This document shows positions 47,782-60,717 of a stretch of DNA of 64,000 nucleotides, piece by piece. The notes beneath the pieces are model-generated. The model made no database searches and had not been told where the DNA came from. It saw nothing but the letters and a program-made list of their open reading frames with translations. Within the stretch, counting starts at the first letter, position 1; each line of letters opens with the position of its first letter. The position numbers and the translations under genes were made by a program. The stretch comes from Datisca glomerata (taxonomy: Eukaryota; Streptophyta; Magnoliopsida; Cucurbitales; Datiscaceae): the NCBI GenBank assembly GCA_003255025.1, contig QANY01002976.1:4893541-4957540 (forward strand), written 5' to 3'.

Positions 47782-48960
47782 GGAATGTAAAAACTCATTA
47801 TAGTGAAACACATTTCCCGTGGTTTTTTCCCGCAAGGATTTTCCATGTTAAAACATTGGTGCCAGTCTTCTCTTTTTAGCTGAATCATTACTACATGAAA
47901 ATAAGGACCTAAAGGTCCTTGGGAGGGGAGGTCATAAATCCTGCTCCCAAAATAAATTAAGGGCATAAAAAGTCATTGGGCAGTTCATAAGTCCTACTCT
48001 CAAATGGAACAAGGGGCATGGAAAGTCTTTGAGAGGGGCATCCCATAAGTTCTACTCTCAAAAGGAAAAATAACTAAAAGAGTAAAAACCATGGAAATAG
48101 GTGACTCAAACAGGCCCGCTTCATCACAATAGGAATAAAGAAATTGCAACAAATGGAAGAACGAGCCCATTAAATTATAAACAGGGAGGGAGTTCCAGCC
48201 TCGATGGATGGAATATAGAAACAGTCAAAACGTGTAAGCATACTCTTGCCTGAGCATTCCTTGAAAAAATTTCTAAGTAATTAAGAAAAGTGAAACTAGT
48301 TACGAGAAAAACTTTTTAAAGGCAAAATGGGCACGAAGAAAACAGGTAACCAAAAAACCCTTTATGCATTCTAAAGTGCCTTTTGGCCTAAACTTCTTAT
48401 CGCTTTCCCATTTGTGGCAGTTTTGTCTCCCGTCCCTACCGATAGTAACTGATCAACTTACTGTTGAGGTTCAAGAGCATATCTTTTTCCATTATTAGTC
48501 TCTTTCTATCTCGGAGTGGACTAAGGCATCAATCTGAACTCCAAGCCCTCTCGCTTGGGAATAAATGCTTCCCTAGCTGCTTGCCGGAGAAAAACGAAGC
48601 CTTAGAAATTGTAAATTCATCCCTCCAAGCGGATAAAGGCTTAAACCTATTCATCTATCCTATCCCTCGCTTTACTCTTCTCATCGCTTCTCAAAATTTT
48701 TGTTGTGTTAGAGAAAAGAAAATCTTCGAGAAAAGGAAATTTTCGTTAAGTGTTTGAGAAAAGTTAATTATCTTTCAAGAGTTTTGTTAGGGAAATCTAT
48801 TCCCGTAGTTGGGAATGATAGGAAAAGTGACTGTTATTGAGAAAAAAAGGAAAAAGACAGAACTTGCTACAAAAGGCCATTTCATTTAAAATGTGAAAAA
48901 TTACAAAAGGATCTAGTCAAAGAAAATGAAAAATACAAGAAAATGAAAATGCAAGGAAAA
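47782..48960. other. Ty3 spacer between pol and the antisense ORF
   Basis: No domain recognised. The plus-strand frame at 48464-48757 has no familiar motif. Apart from the short tandem repeats it is ordinary element spacer. Confidence 0.45.
47913..48073 (+). repeat. Degenerate about 55-bp tandem repeat, three copies
   Basis: Copies near 47913, 47970 and 48022 share the order AAGTC-TTGGGAGGGG, then CATAA(G/A)TC(C/T)TACTCTCAAA, then AAGGGGCATGGAAA. They lie just after pol, in the untranslated spacer. Such spacer repeats are common in Tat-type elements. Confidence 0.7.
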
Positions 48961-48987
48961 GAAAAATTATGAGAAACAGGAAAAAAA

Positions 48988-50900
48988 CTAAGTCTCCACC
49001 TCCCCCTCGGGAGTGGCATCAGCATGTGCCTCGGAAGAGGTAGTGGGAATAACCTCGGAAGATGGGTTAGCAATTGAAGCGGGAAGCTCAGTCTCAGGGT
49101 CAGCAGGCTCGTTAGGAAGTGAGACGAGGGACATGCAGGGAGGCTTGTCAGCCTTGGCCTCGGGGTAGCCTGCGATGTAAGCCATCTGTTCGAAATCATC
49201 AACCATAGCCTGGTACTCGGCCTCAAGTCTAACCTCCTATTCGCGTGACTTAGCCAAAACTTTCTCGACCTCAGCCAACTTTGCCTCGACAAGGGTAAGG
49301 TTTTCCCCGCTTATCTCGGCAATCTTCTCTGCCTTCTTCAGAGACTCCTCAAGCTTTTCATGTTTAGCCGTGGCATTGTCCAGGTCAACAGTAAAACGGG
49401 CAACAACCAATTGAAGATCGTCTTTCACCTTCTTAAGGTCATCCCATTCTGCGACAACGACACCATGAGCCTTTATGGTCTTTATCACCTTCCTTTTCTA
49501 ACCAGCCATCTCTTCCTTAGTAGAGCGAATGCTCTCTTGAAGCCCATTGCGATAGGTCACAGCCTGTTAAAAATGTTATTAAACAAATTGATAGGGAAGT
49601 TGCATATAAAAACTAAGGATATAAAGAAATGAAAGAAAACAGAAGTATATGCATCAGAGTGCGACCCAGGTTGATGACCTTATCGTAGATGGACATCTGG
49701 CTGGTGAAGTGCAGGTGCGCCCACGTCAAACATAATCCTCTTTCTGACCACGTGTGAAGGACGGGGGTCCTTCAGGAAGCTGACATTGGAGCGAACTGGT
49801 GGAGTCGCGGGGTATCTCCGCCACCTCCAGATGCCCGTCTCCTCAAATAGACGCTAGAAACCAGAGGAAGGAGGGGTTGGCGTCTTAGCAGGTGGGGGAG
49901 GGGGTGTGACAGTCCTCTCTCGAACAAGAGAAGCCTCAGTAATGGGGGCAGGGAGATCGGCCACAACAAAGGGGGGATAACATTGGAAGCGGGAATGAGG
50001 GAAGTGAAATCACTTGAGACGCTGCCTGACGAACTGGCAACCCCTGTTTTCTGGCGTTTGTTCTCGCTAGGCGTCCCCCACAAGTTGCTTTCTAGGTGCT
50101 TCAACATTTCAAGCTCTTCCCGGGCAAAGTGGAATAAGGCTTCCTCCTCAGCCTCTTTTCGCCTCGCTTCTCGTTCTCTCTCCTCCTCATCCTCTTCCTC
50201 CCATTCACATTCTGAGGTGTTGGAGGAACTAGACGGTTCAGCTCGGCTGAACGACAACATAAATGGTTCAGGGGATGTCCTAAACAGATGACAGGGTTCA
50301 GGAACTGGGGTAACAACAATTTCAATCTCCCTCCTCGGATCAAGTAATTCCTTTCAATCCCATTATGGGCAACTGTAAGCTGCACGGATTCGCGCGACTA
50401 CGTCTTTCAGAACGAAGAACCTCTTGTTCATATTCTTGTTTTCACAAAGCAAAAGACAAACATGTTAGTATTCAAAAAATAACAACAAATAGCAAAGTAA
50501 AATAGAAGCGCAAGAAGAAAAAAAGGAAAGTGAGCTCTGGCTACTAACTAAACTCTCTCCAGATCCGGCGAACGGTCCAACGATCATCACCGCCCTAGTT
50601 GCCGCCTATAAGGAGAGAACCATCTTCCCAACCTTTATCCCAACTGGGGAGGCCAATAACTAGCCCTCTCCACTTCTAACTCGTACATGGAGCCAAATAA
50701 TAGGAAGTTACGTGCCTTTTCACTATGTACACAACACGGATCACATCTACACCTATATTAAAATTGTACCTCCTATTGAGGGCTTCAATCCCTAAGAGAA
50801 CCCCATAAGTGCTAGTTGTGTGTATTAGGAAGGGGCAAGGTTGAAGGTACTAAAGAACTCTTGAAAGAGATGAGAGAAGGAAAGTTTTAACCCTAAGGCT
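48988..50900 (-). pseudogene. Antisense ORF of the Tat-like element, broken
   Basis: On the minus strand, opposite to pol. The readable C-terminal part is 49488-48988: a charged coiled-coil-like region (ATAKHEKLEESLKKAEKIAE, LTLVEAKLAEVEKVLAKSRE), one TAG near 49234, then EAEYQAMVDDFEQMAYIAGY and an acidic tail ending GEVET. Upstream a likely intron separates AVTYRNGLQESI (acceptor TTTTAACAG before 49563) from the piece at 50260-49772, which has an Arg/Glu-rich stretch (EREREARRKEAEEEALFH). Traces of an N-terminal domain in shifting frames occur up to about 50900. Tat elements such as Retand and Grande carry antisense ORFs here, often annotated as a putative gypsy-type transposon domain. The function is unknown. 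Confidence 0.7.
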
Positions 50901-51739
50901 ATGTACATGGGAGTTACAGAAATCTGGTATGGGAAGTTGCATGGGAAAGATTTGAGGATTCTTTTCCCGAAGCCTAAGACTACGTCTGGCGAGAAGACGT
51001 CCCGATGAAGGGTTAGAAAGTGACTAATTCATTCCTATTTCTAACTAGAGGAACCAAAACCTTAAATGGTTGTTCTTCCATCGCCGCCTAATGAAGAAAG
51101 ATAGAAGCATATAATAAAGAATAAGAGAAATGGAGAAGATGAGGGACTTATAGAAAATGAAAGTATGCGTAAGAGAAAGATTGAAGAAGATAAAAAGTCA
51201 TATAGGTTGCAGACGCGAGGGAAAGGTTCAATGGCACTAAAGGATTTGAAAAAAAAATGGTTCACAATTAATTATGAGAAGACATAAAGGTAGCAAGTGC
51301 ATGGAAAAAATCAGCTAAATACCAATAGTCGCTTACAATGGGCTAGTGGCGTGGTGACAACTGGAGAAAAAGAAACTCATGGCCTGAAAATACGCACTAC
51401 ACGAGAATGGGTAGATGAAACGACACGCGTGAGGAATGAAAGAAGAGTCATGCACGCGAGTGTGTAACGACACGATCTTACAATAGGAAGATAAGTGGAC
51501 ACAAAGAAAAGACATAATGAAATTTTTTAGGAGCATGCCAGCAACCGCAGAAATGAGGCAATGGTGGTATGCCATTTTATTATTTAAAAATGACAACTTT
51601 TCTTGCGTAATAATTAATGTTTTGCAAGATAAAAGAAGTAACGAACAAGTGAAAACGAACCAAGGATAACCACTCCCCAAAACTGGACATGTGATGGGAA
51701 CATTCATTGCACTTCGACGTGCATCGCCGAAGAGCAATG

Positions 51740-52555
51740 AGGGAAAATAAACATGTAAAAACACTCACTGCCATGTAGACAAGGAGGACCAATCAAAGGG
51801 CTCGTAGAAAGCGGTAGAAAAGAGGAAACGGGAGAAAATACTAATGTCGCGAGACACCCGTAGACAAACGAACAAGGGCCGGATGCAAATTGAGAATGGG
51901 AAAGAGCACCAGGACAGGAAAAGCTGACTGGCCAACGGGAAAATAATGATATAGGACCCGTGCCTCTAAAATGAGAAAAATAACCTGAGATTCGGAGAAC
52001 TACCCTAAATAGGCAAGGCATTCCCTGAACTGTGCAAGAACGAGAAGAGAAGGATCAAAAGAAGAATAAGAATTGACGAAAGGGATCCAGAATGACAGTC
52101 AAGTAATAATAATTGATTAGGTAGTTGAATGACTCGGACAAAATAGGATGGTAAGCCACTAAGTGGCTACAACTGACTGGTTCGAACCATAAGAAATTAT
52201 CAAGTGATTGTGACTGATTGACGGCTAAATGAGACATATAGAAATGATAAGTAAGGAAAGGAAAGAGCGTCATACCTGGCAGAAAGATCCCCACGAATGA
52301 GTTTGATCTCTAGCATAATGGGTGCCTCCGAGACCATTAGGGGAGGATAATCATTCTCATGTCTTTTATTATTATTTTAATCAACTCATATAATTTAGAA
52401 AACATATATAAGATCACTGTATTAAATGAAACACATGCATTCAATACAACTCAAACAAATACAATTCAGAGCATTTACTCATTACACACACACACACTCT
52501 CTTTCTTTCATTAATACTCATATAAATCAACCATTATCAATACGTCTCCATTTGA
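51740..52555 (+). repeat. Ty3 right LTR
   Basis: Starts near TGAGGGAAAATAAACATGTA and ends near TTGATCCCTTACA. It is colinear with the left LTR, with many substitutions and a shorter CA/CT microsatellite (about 52483-52510). I could not match a 5-bp target duplication on both sides. Confidence 0.82.
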
Positions 52556-52779
52556 TCCCTTACACCTTATATATAATAAAGATCTTGAAATTAATTTTTA
52601 CAGACATTCGCGTTCCTAATTACACAATTATCTAAATAATATGTATTTAATTTGTATATTACTCTTAAAATTATCTAAATAAAGTAAATGAGAAAATATG
52701 TGAAATACATAATTTGTATGTTATTTTAAGATGGCTTAGAGGGAAAAAAATCTCCTTTTTTAAACCTCTTTTAATGTAG
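52556..52779. other. AT-rich spacer
   Basis: No coding frame or terminal repeat recognised between the Ty3 LTR and the first CTAGT/hairpin end. Confidence 0.4.
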
Positions 52780-54248
52780 TACTAGTTCACTTACACACAC
52801 GTGTGATGCACGTGATTTCAATAATTTTCAAACTAATATGCTAAATTGTGCCATGATATATTCGTGAAAATAATATTTTCTAATATAATAATTTCTAAGA
52901 TATGTGTTGAATGTTATAAACTAAATAGTAAAAGTTCTCAATGTAATCTTACTATATCTAAAAGCTTGCATCTTTGAAAGCATTCATTGAACAAATTTAT
53001 CCAACTAAACTTCTATTATGCTCACATTTACCCTCTAAGCAATTAACCTTTTCATTTCCACCATTTCTATTAACATTTTTCATTAAACACCTTTTTCTTT
53101 GTAGTTAAGAACATGATAGACCATATGTTATAATGAATGTTATTATATGTTCAATGTAAACTGAAATAGTTACATAATTATAGAAATAATACTCATTAAT
53201 TGGTAATAATACTTAAATTAAACACAATTAACCACAAGGGACAACGTGCATAACAAACATTTTTTCTTTATTAAAATATTGTCTTTTAATATTTTTCTTT
53301 TACTTCATTTATACTTTTCAAATTTCTCATTAAATATAAATATAAATTAAAACATCCCATTCTATTATCTAAAACTAGCTAACTTGGCTAACTTTTGATA
53401 TATATTTGTTACACATTTATCCAACATAATTTTCATTATAGCACATGTGTCCTCACTAAAATTATATTTTACCAATTTGATTATTATATTAAATGAAACC
53501 CTTTTCCCTCAATTTTCATTAAAACGGTAAAAAAGAATGTTTTTTTTTATTTCCTTTGCATTGTCATATCATTTGCATTGACATGTATTTTACTTTGAAA
53601 TTTAAAATCTCATTCATTCACTTACAACATAAAAAAATAAATCAAAACATTGAAAATAGATAAAAAAAAATAACAAACTTTATTAAACTTACATTACCAT
53701 TTTCCCCATAATACCCTCTTACGGACAATTTCATCCAAGTGGTATAATTTATTGTTATAACAATACCATATATTATTTTGACACGGCTAAATATGATTAA
53801 TTCACACATATACTCATACATACATTAAATACATTTATGTCATAAAAATTTAATGATTTTTTGTTTGTATAATTTAATGAAAATTTAATTGTTCTTACTG
53901 ATATATTAATTAGTGATTTCAATTATTTAATACTTAATACTATATAATGAGTTTAGCAACTTTCATTTTTAAAGTTTATTTTAGAAAAATGAATCTTTTT
54001 TCGTTCTGATTTTTATCTGTCTTTTTATATTTACATTTTGCTTAAAAAATGATTTATTTTTGTTCTCATATAGACGTTAATTACAAAAGAAAAATGTTAA
54101 TGCAAAGATAACAATCAGTTGAATTTTGCCGACTTATCATTTTTTATACTTCCATATACTGTGAAAACTTTTGAACCATGCAACACAATAAATTATTTTA
54201 CATATTAAAGTATCATACCATGTGCAATGCACGTGCTTCATGACTAGT
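52780..54248. mobile_element. AT-rich stretch bounded by inverted CTAGT/hairpin ends (Helitron-like)
   Basis: Right end: an imperfect hairpin (CATGTGC, AAT, GCACGTG, 54219-54235), 8 bases, then CTAG followed by T (54244-54248). This matches the 3' layout of a Helitron. Left end, read on the minus strand: CACGTGCATCACACGTG, about 12 bases, then CTAGT (52780-52810). So both borders look like Helitron 3' ends facing outward. The 1.4-kb interior is very AT-rich with no Rep/helicase. It could be two facing truncated Helitrons or one element with subterminal inverted ends. The 5' TC end was not found. Confidence 0.45.
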
Positions 54249-55799
54249 ATTCCAAAAGATGAAATAAAACTAATTATATTTACAAAAAGAAATTAAATAT
54301 AGCACCTTGGTAGAACTCATAAAGGCATGTTAGATTTTATTAAATATATATAGTTGTTTAAAGCTTTTTTCGTTTAAATGTATATTTTAACTCATAAATT
54401 TATATTTTATTCATTTTTTATATTTTTTCATGCATCATGTTTTTATTTCATATGTTATCCTACTTTAATTTAAGATATACAATTGATTGTAATAATTCAT
54501 ATCAAGATTTAAGAAGGGCAATTAAGGAATTCTATCAAGTAGTAAGGTAATTTGTGTCTAAAAATATTTTTCCCCTCTAATCCTCATTTACATATATACT
54601 AAAATTACTTTACCTACGTTGTGGTACATAATGTCAATACTGATAAATAATACAATCCTTAAAATTCAAAATTTTCAGACCTGAAGATGAAAAAATTATG
54701 TTAGATTATTAATTTTATTTTGAATTATTAAATGAAAGATAAGGATTAAAATAAAAAGAAAGTTATTCTTTTAGATAATGTTTAATCATGTGTTTTTGTC
54801 TCATTGATGACATTTAAGAATATATATACAAGTAATTTCTTAGTCAGAAATGAGGATTTGTAATGTTTATTACCGTTCATTTTCTATTCACCGAATCTAG
54901 TAAGCTCTTTTAAGCTAACTACTCTTTTGGTAATTAGAAGATATGGTATTTTAGATTTTGTAATTTGTAATTACTCGCGATAATATTAAATGCAATCAAT
55001 AATAAAAAAACATTGTTTAATATTTTAAATTATTTTCGTATTAATTAAATAAAATAGAAAATCATGATATGGTACTAAGTGGAGAAATGTATTAGCCCAA
55101 GAGACAATAATTTTTCTAATTGGGACCCAATAAAATCATTTTCAAGAGCAGGTAATGCATTATATTAAAAGTTCACAATTTTTTAAAATCTTCTTCGTGA
55201 GGATTCTGATGATGAGAATTTCATCCCCTGTTTTTAGCCAAAATAAATTTTCTAAATGGACAAACCAAAAAAATATAGCAAAACAACAGGGGAAAGGTTC
55301 TCGAAGCTTTTGATTGCGTGTGTTCTTCATTAAGGTTTGATTGATGAAGAATTGAAAAAAAAAAGTGAAAGTAATGGCGAAAAACTAAACACCGATTTGC
55401 ATGAATAACTCACCTTCTCCTTCCAAGCTTTTGTCACCAGATCGATTGAGAACTTAAAGCTTCAGAGAATGCATGCATATATTTGGTATTGTTATCAAGT
55501 TAGGTCATCCATTCATGTCAGCATCCTCCATTGGTCAAATCTTACCGAACTATTCGACATACAGACAGTAATTTAAATAATCTTTAGGATTTGAATGAGA
55601 AATCATTGCCACACCTGAATATTTGGTCCTCCATCATATTGGTGAAGAATTTGAGAAAATCATTGCACCTGGTTAGGATTTTGTCTTTCTTCTTCATTTT
55701 TTTTAGTGAATCTATTAATTAGATTTAGATGTGAAGAAAGATAGCCATTTCCAAGGATAAAATGATTTGATGGACCTCAAGAGCATCTAACTTCACCAC
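54249..55799. other. AT-rich spacer, nothing recognised
   Basis: Long AT-rich stretch with no usable reading frame. A less AT-rich patch near 55380-55480 has no recognisable coding content. Confidence 0.4.
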
Positions 55800-56045
55800 A
55801 TTGATCGAACTGACTTGTCAAAATTCTACTACTAGAGTAATGACGCAAAACCAAAACTTGAACCGGAAAACCAAACCGTCAACAGAACCAGAAATAAACT
55901 GAACTGAAAACTAAAACGGGACCAAACCTAAAACCAAATCAAGAAAACTTGAAGAAAAACTAGGAAAAACGTGGACACTAAGAATTGAGAGAAAAGAGAG
56001 TTAAAATGCTTATTTGGTGTGAAAGATGAGGAGAGGAATGCTTCA

Positions 56046-56052
56046 TTTTATA
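56046..56052 (-). promoter_or_regulatory. TATA box of the minus-strand Copia LTR
   Basis: TATAAAA on the minus strand, about 540 bp inside the LTR start. This fits a U3/R promoter. It supports the 3' LTR call. Confidence 0.5.
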
Positions 56053-57175
56053 CTACTCATGAAAGAGAGGTGTCGTGAAGGGTATTTAACCCATTAAAAG
56101 GTCATTTAACCAAAATTAAGTCCGAAAACATTTTTTTCCTTTAAATTGTAAAATAAAAAATATTTTGGGTCTTAAACTACAAAGATATTTCATATTCTAT
56201 GACTTTTAGGCTTCCTATCAAAAGGAAAAATAAACCTAGAGCAAAAGACAGCTCATTGGCTCATATAGAGAGAGCCTCTATACTTATTAAGTTATCACCC
56301 ATGATACAAGCATCTCTATAGATACCACTCTAACATTTTCTTCACTTACAATGTGAGATTTTTATAATTCCCACCTATTTTTTCATTCACATTTAGCTCA
56401 CTTTGGGAGATAATTTTTCATTCATCCCAAAACCAGTTATGACAAATTGATAGTCGATTTCGATGTACTCGCGGAGGATAACTTAAAAATCTGTAAACCT
56501 TACACTTTTTACGTAGTGGGTCTCACCTAAAAATTTTCCTAAAATTGATCCATGGAAATGTTGTAGAAACACCCATTTTCCAACAATTCCCCACATGAAT
56601 GATAATTGACAGCCAACGACACGACAAATATGGTGATAAAATTATACGTTCTGAAACCTGCATAGGATAGGCAGGTTTTACTCTTTGAACCTTCCTTTGT
56701 GTCAGTATGTTGACTTTACTAGATGACTAATAGATACGATGTCTTTGAATTGTTCGGCCTTTTGTATAAATGATGACAAACTACACATAGGAGTCATCTC
56801 TGACACAGTTTAGTTCTCATGATTATGGTTCATTTTGGCCATGAACATCCTCCTGGTTCTGCAAGAGTTTCTAAAAAATTATGCCCTTACAATTCTTATA
56901 GAAGCAACCTCACTTCACTATCACAAATGTGATCTCTTAATTTAAGAGTAAACCAGCATTACTCCGCTCGGATCTCATAATTTTCGACCATAAGAATCAT
57001 TAAAAGTTCAATTTAACCTGATCTCAACGGGTATCACTGTTTTCATCATAGGAATGGATAGAAAAAAAATCCTCATAGTGATCCGACTAAGTTTATTCAA
57101 TTAGGTTGTCCCTTTGAACCTAAATCTTGAGATCTCCAGTCAACTAGGTTGAGTTTTCGTTGTATCAATTTATTT

Positions 57176-60100
57176 TTACACGGGCTTTAGCCCTATTCCC
57201 ATCGATGACTTTTCAACTAACTCTATATTTACCCATTTAGTTAACGGATTGGCAATGTTATCCTTTGACTTCACATAGTCAAGAGTGATAACTCCTGTCA
57301 AGAGGAGTTGTTTAATGATATTATGTCTACGATGAATGTGTCTAGACTTACCATTATACATATTACTGTGTTCCCTTCCAATAGCATTTTGACTATCACA
57401 GTGTATGCATATTGGTGGCACATGCTTTGTCCATCTAGGAATATCCTCTAGAAAGTGGTGTAGCCACTCAGCCTCCTCCCCACATTTGTCCAAAGCTATA
57501 AACTCAGTTTCCATAGCGGATCTAGCTATACAGTCGTTTGATGATTTCTATGCTACGACAGCACCTCTTAGTGTGAAAACATACACACTAGTAGACTTCG
57601 TATCTTTCTTATCAGGTATCTAATTTACATCAGTATATCCTTCTAGGACCACTGTATATCTTGAATAGTATAGTCTATAACTCTGAGTATATCGTAAGTA
57701 CCTCAGTACTCTTACAATGACTTTCCAATGTTCAGCTCCAGGATTACTCATGAATTTACTTAGTTTACTTACTGTATATGCTATATCAGGTTTTGTACAA
57801 CTCATCAAGTACATCAGACTACCTATCACTCTAGAGTATTCTACTTGAGAGATACTCTCACATTTATTCTTGGACAAATGTACGCTTATATACATCGATG
57901 TTTTTATTCATCAGTGTCATCTTTGCCAATTTTCCAAGAATATAATCTACATGATGAGACTCACTTAAAATAAGTCCATCTAATGTTCTTTTGATTTTTA
58001 TTCTCAATATGACATCAACAAGTCCCATGTCCTTCATATCAAATCTAGATTTTGACATGTCTTTCGTACATTTGATCATCTCATCATTACTCTCAACGAT
58101 AAGCATGTCATAAACATACAAGCACACAATGATATATCCATTTTTTTGTATCTTTACCATAGATACATTTATCACATTCATTGATTTTAAATCCAATTAA
58201 CATCATGTGACTCTCAAATTTCTCATGCTATTATTTTGGTGCTTGTTTCAAACCATACAATGATTTGACAAATTTACAAACTTTATTTCCTTGCCTAGGA
58301 GTGAAAAACCTTTTTGGTTGTTCAATATAGATTTATTCCTCTAAATCTCTATTCAGAAAGGCTGTTTTCACATCCATTTAATGAGCTTCAAGATTTTACA
58401 AAGATGCAATTGCAAGTATCATCCTAATAGAGTTTATTCTCGACACTGGAGAATATGTATCAAAATAATCAAGACCTTCCTTATGTCTCTAGCCTTCAAT
58501 TACAAGTCTAGCATTGTATTTATCAATTGATCTATTGGCTTTCATTTTTCATTTGAAAATCCATTTGGAACCCAAAGGTTTACAGCCGGGTGGAAGATCC
58601 ACTAGTTCCCAAGTATGATTTTACAAAATGGAATCAATTCAATCTTAATGGCCTCTTTCCAAAAAGGTCCTTCATGGGAGTTTACTGCTTCATTGAAAGT
58701 TTTTTGTTCACTTACAATCATATAGGTTAGAAAATCAGGACCAAAAGACTTTTTTGTCCTAGCTCTTTTACTCCTTCTAGGTTCTACCTTGACTTCTTCA
58801 TCTAGGTCCTAACTATCTTCTTCATCAACAGTCTCAAGAAGTCTTTTTGAAGAGCTTGACTCTTCCTTAGACTTGTAAGGAAATACATGTTCAAAGAATG
58901 ATGCATTCCTAGACTCCATTATCGTGTTCTTGTGAATCTCAAGATTGCTAGATTCATACATAATGAACCAATACGCACTATTGTTATTTACATAACCAAT
59001 GAAAATGCAATCAATAATTTTTAGTCCTATCTTCACATTATTGGGTGTAGGTACTATCACTTTAGCGAGGCATCCCCACACTCGTAAATATTGGTATGAA
59101 TATTTTCTACCTTTCCATAACTCATATGGGGTCTTATCATCTTTCTTTTTAGATCTCTTATTCAAAAGATAGTTAGCCATCAAAATAGATTCTCCCCACA
59201 TGTTATGAGATATTCTAGAACTGAACAACAATGCATTCATCATTTCTTTCAAGGTATGGTTTTTGCACTCAGCAACACCGTTGGACTAAGGTGAATAAGG
59301 TGTTGTGGTTTCACGTATAATCCTATGTCGAGCACAAATCTCAACAAACGGTGATTCATACTCATCACCTCGATAATTTTTTAGTACAATAATTTTCTTG
59401 TTCAGTTGATTCTCAATTTCATTTTTTATAGACAATGAATTATTTTATAGCTTCAACCTTGCTCTTTAGCAAATTTACATAATCATATTTTGTGCTATCA
59501 TGAATAAATGTTATAAAATACTTATTATCACCTCTTATTTGTACAAATTTTAGATTACATATATCACTATGAATTAAATCAAGTGGTTCAGTATTTCTTT
59601 CAATATTTTAGAATGATGACCTCGTTAATTTTTTCTTGACTCAAGTTTCACACTTGATTTTGAATCAATATGAAATATTGGTAAATGATCCAAGTTAATT
59701 AATTTACGCAAAGTATCATAATTAACATGACCTAGTTTATGTTATAAATTGGAAAACTCAATCAAGTAAGCAAAAGAACTAGCTTTATTAATATCTGGTT
59801 TGATCAAAGTCATTACATTGAGTTTGAACATTCCATCACATATAACCCTTACCAACATATATTCCCCTCTTAGACAAAACAATTTGTTTGACTCAAATAC
59901 CATACAAAATCTATGGTTATTCAGTAGTGAACCAGACACAAGGTTCTTCTAGATTTCAGGTATATACAAGACATTGTTTAGAGTCAAATCCTTCTCAGAA
60001 GTTATCTTCAACACCACTTTTCCTTGGCCTTTGATCTCAGAGGTGGTCAAGTTCCCTACGAACAGCTTCTCTTCATGCTCGATAGCTTCAAACGTAGAGA

Positions 60101-60707
60101 ACATACCTCATTCAGAACATACATGGTGGGTAGCTCCAGTACCAATCCACAATTCCTTTAGATTTGATCCAACCATGTTAACCTTAGAGACCACCATTGA
60201 GAGGTTGATATTATAAAGGTCTTGAGCAATGTTCTCAATCACATTAGCCTCCATGTTTCTCTTAGACAATCTATATTCAGAAGATTTGTGACCCTAGCTT
60301 GTCACAATAGTAGCACTTGCCTTGGAACTTTGGTTTCTTAGAAACCTCTCCTTTAGGTCCCAGCTTGTTTGGACCATTCCCTTTGTTATTGGTCTTTTTA
60401 GTTTTGGAACCTTGACCATGCTCCACAATGTTAGCATTTACTATAGCAATAGGGTTTGACCCTCTTCTTTCAGATAGCTTATTATCTTCTTCGATTCAAA
60501 GTCGAATAATAAGATCTTTGATGCTCATTTCTTTTCATTATGCTTGAGATAATTCTTGAAATCCTTCCACGCAGGATGTAATTTCTCAATAGTATAAGCC
60601 ACTTGAAATGATTCACACAACATCATTCTCTCAACATGAATCTCGTGCAGGATAATTTGTAGTTCTTGCACTTGAATGAATATTATTTTAGAATATCGTG
60701 CATGCAT
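57176..60707 (-). pseudogene. Minus-strand Copia gag-pol, broken
   Basis: Gag piece at 60707-60525 (MHARYSKIIFIQVQELQIIL, HPAWKDFKNYLKHNEKK), then a knuckle piece with KCYYCDKLG near 60310. Protease/pre-integrase pieces lie near 60200-59740, with WIGTGATHHVC where the active-site Asp region would be D(S/T)GA(T/S). Integrase at 59252-58809 (SRISHNMWGESILMANYLLN, VWGCLAKVIVP). RT at 58196-57620 (CLYVYDMLIVE, where YVDD reads [24 protein letters not shown]). RNase H at 57514-57176 (METEFIALDKCGEEAEWLHH, CDSQNAIGREHS, KSRHIHRRHNIIKQLL). Frames change many times. Confidence 0.88.
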
Positions 60708-60717
60708 GATGATGAAT

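Larger units (their letters stand above)
41568..52555 (+). mobile_element. Ty3/Gypsy LTR retrotransposon, Tat-like, decayed
   Basis: About 11 kb. LTRs of roughly 0.8 kb lie at 41568-42335 and 51740-52555. Inside: a primer-binding region, gag, protease, RT, RNase H, integrase, then a long 3' region with an antisense coding frame. The order protease-RT-RNase H-integrase marks Ty3/Gypsy. The sequence style (GRTWLYKMKVVPSTFYQ, VDFTDLNKACPQNEYPLP, LWAYRTTPRETMDETPF) and the antisense ORF mark the Tat lineage. Many stops and frameshifts are present. Confidence 0.9.
55800..60717 (-). mobile_element. Ty1/Copia element on the minus strand, 5'-truncated
   Basis: Read on the minus strand: gag end and zinc-knuckle region, protease, integrase, RT, RNase H (ending 57176), untranslated tail, a polypurine-like CATGTGGGGAAT, then TGTTGGAAAATGGGTG, the start of the 3' LTR at 56589. 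The far end of that LTR is not clear; 55800 is only an estimate. No 5' LTR or primer-binding site is found above 60717, so the 5' part is lost. Stops and frameshifts are frequent. Confidence 0.85.
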
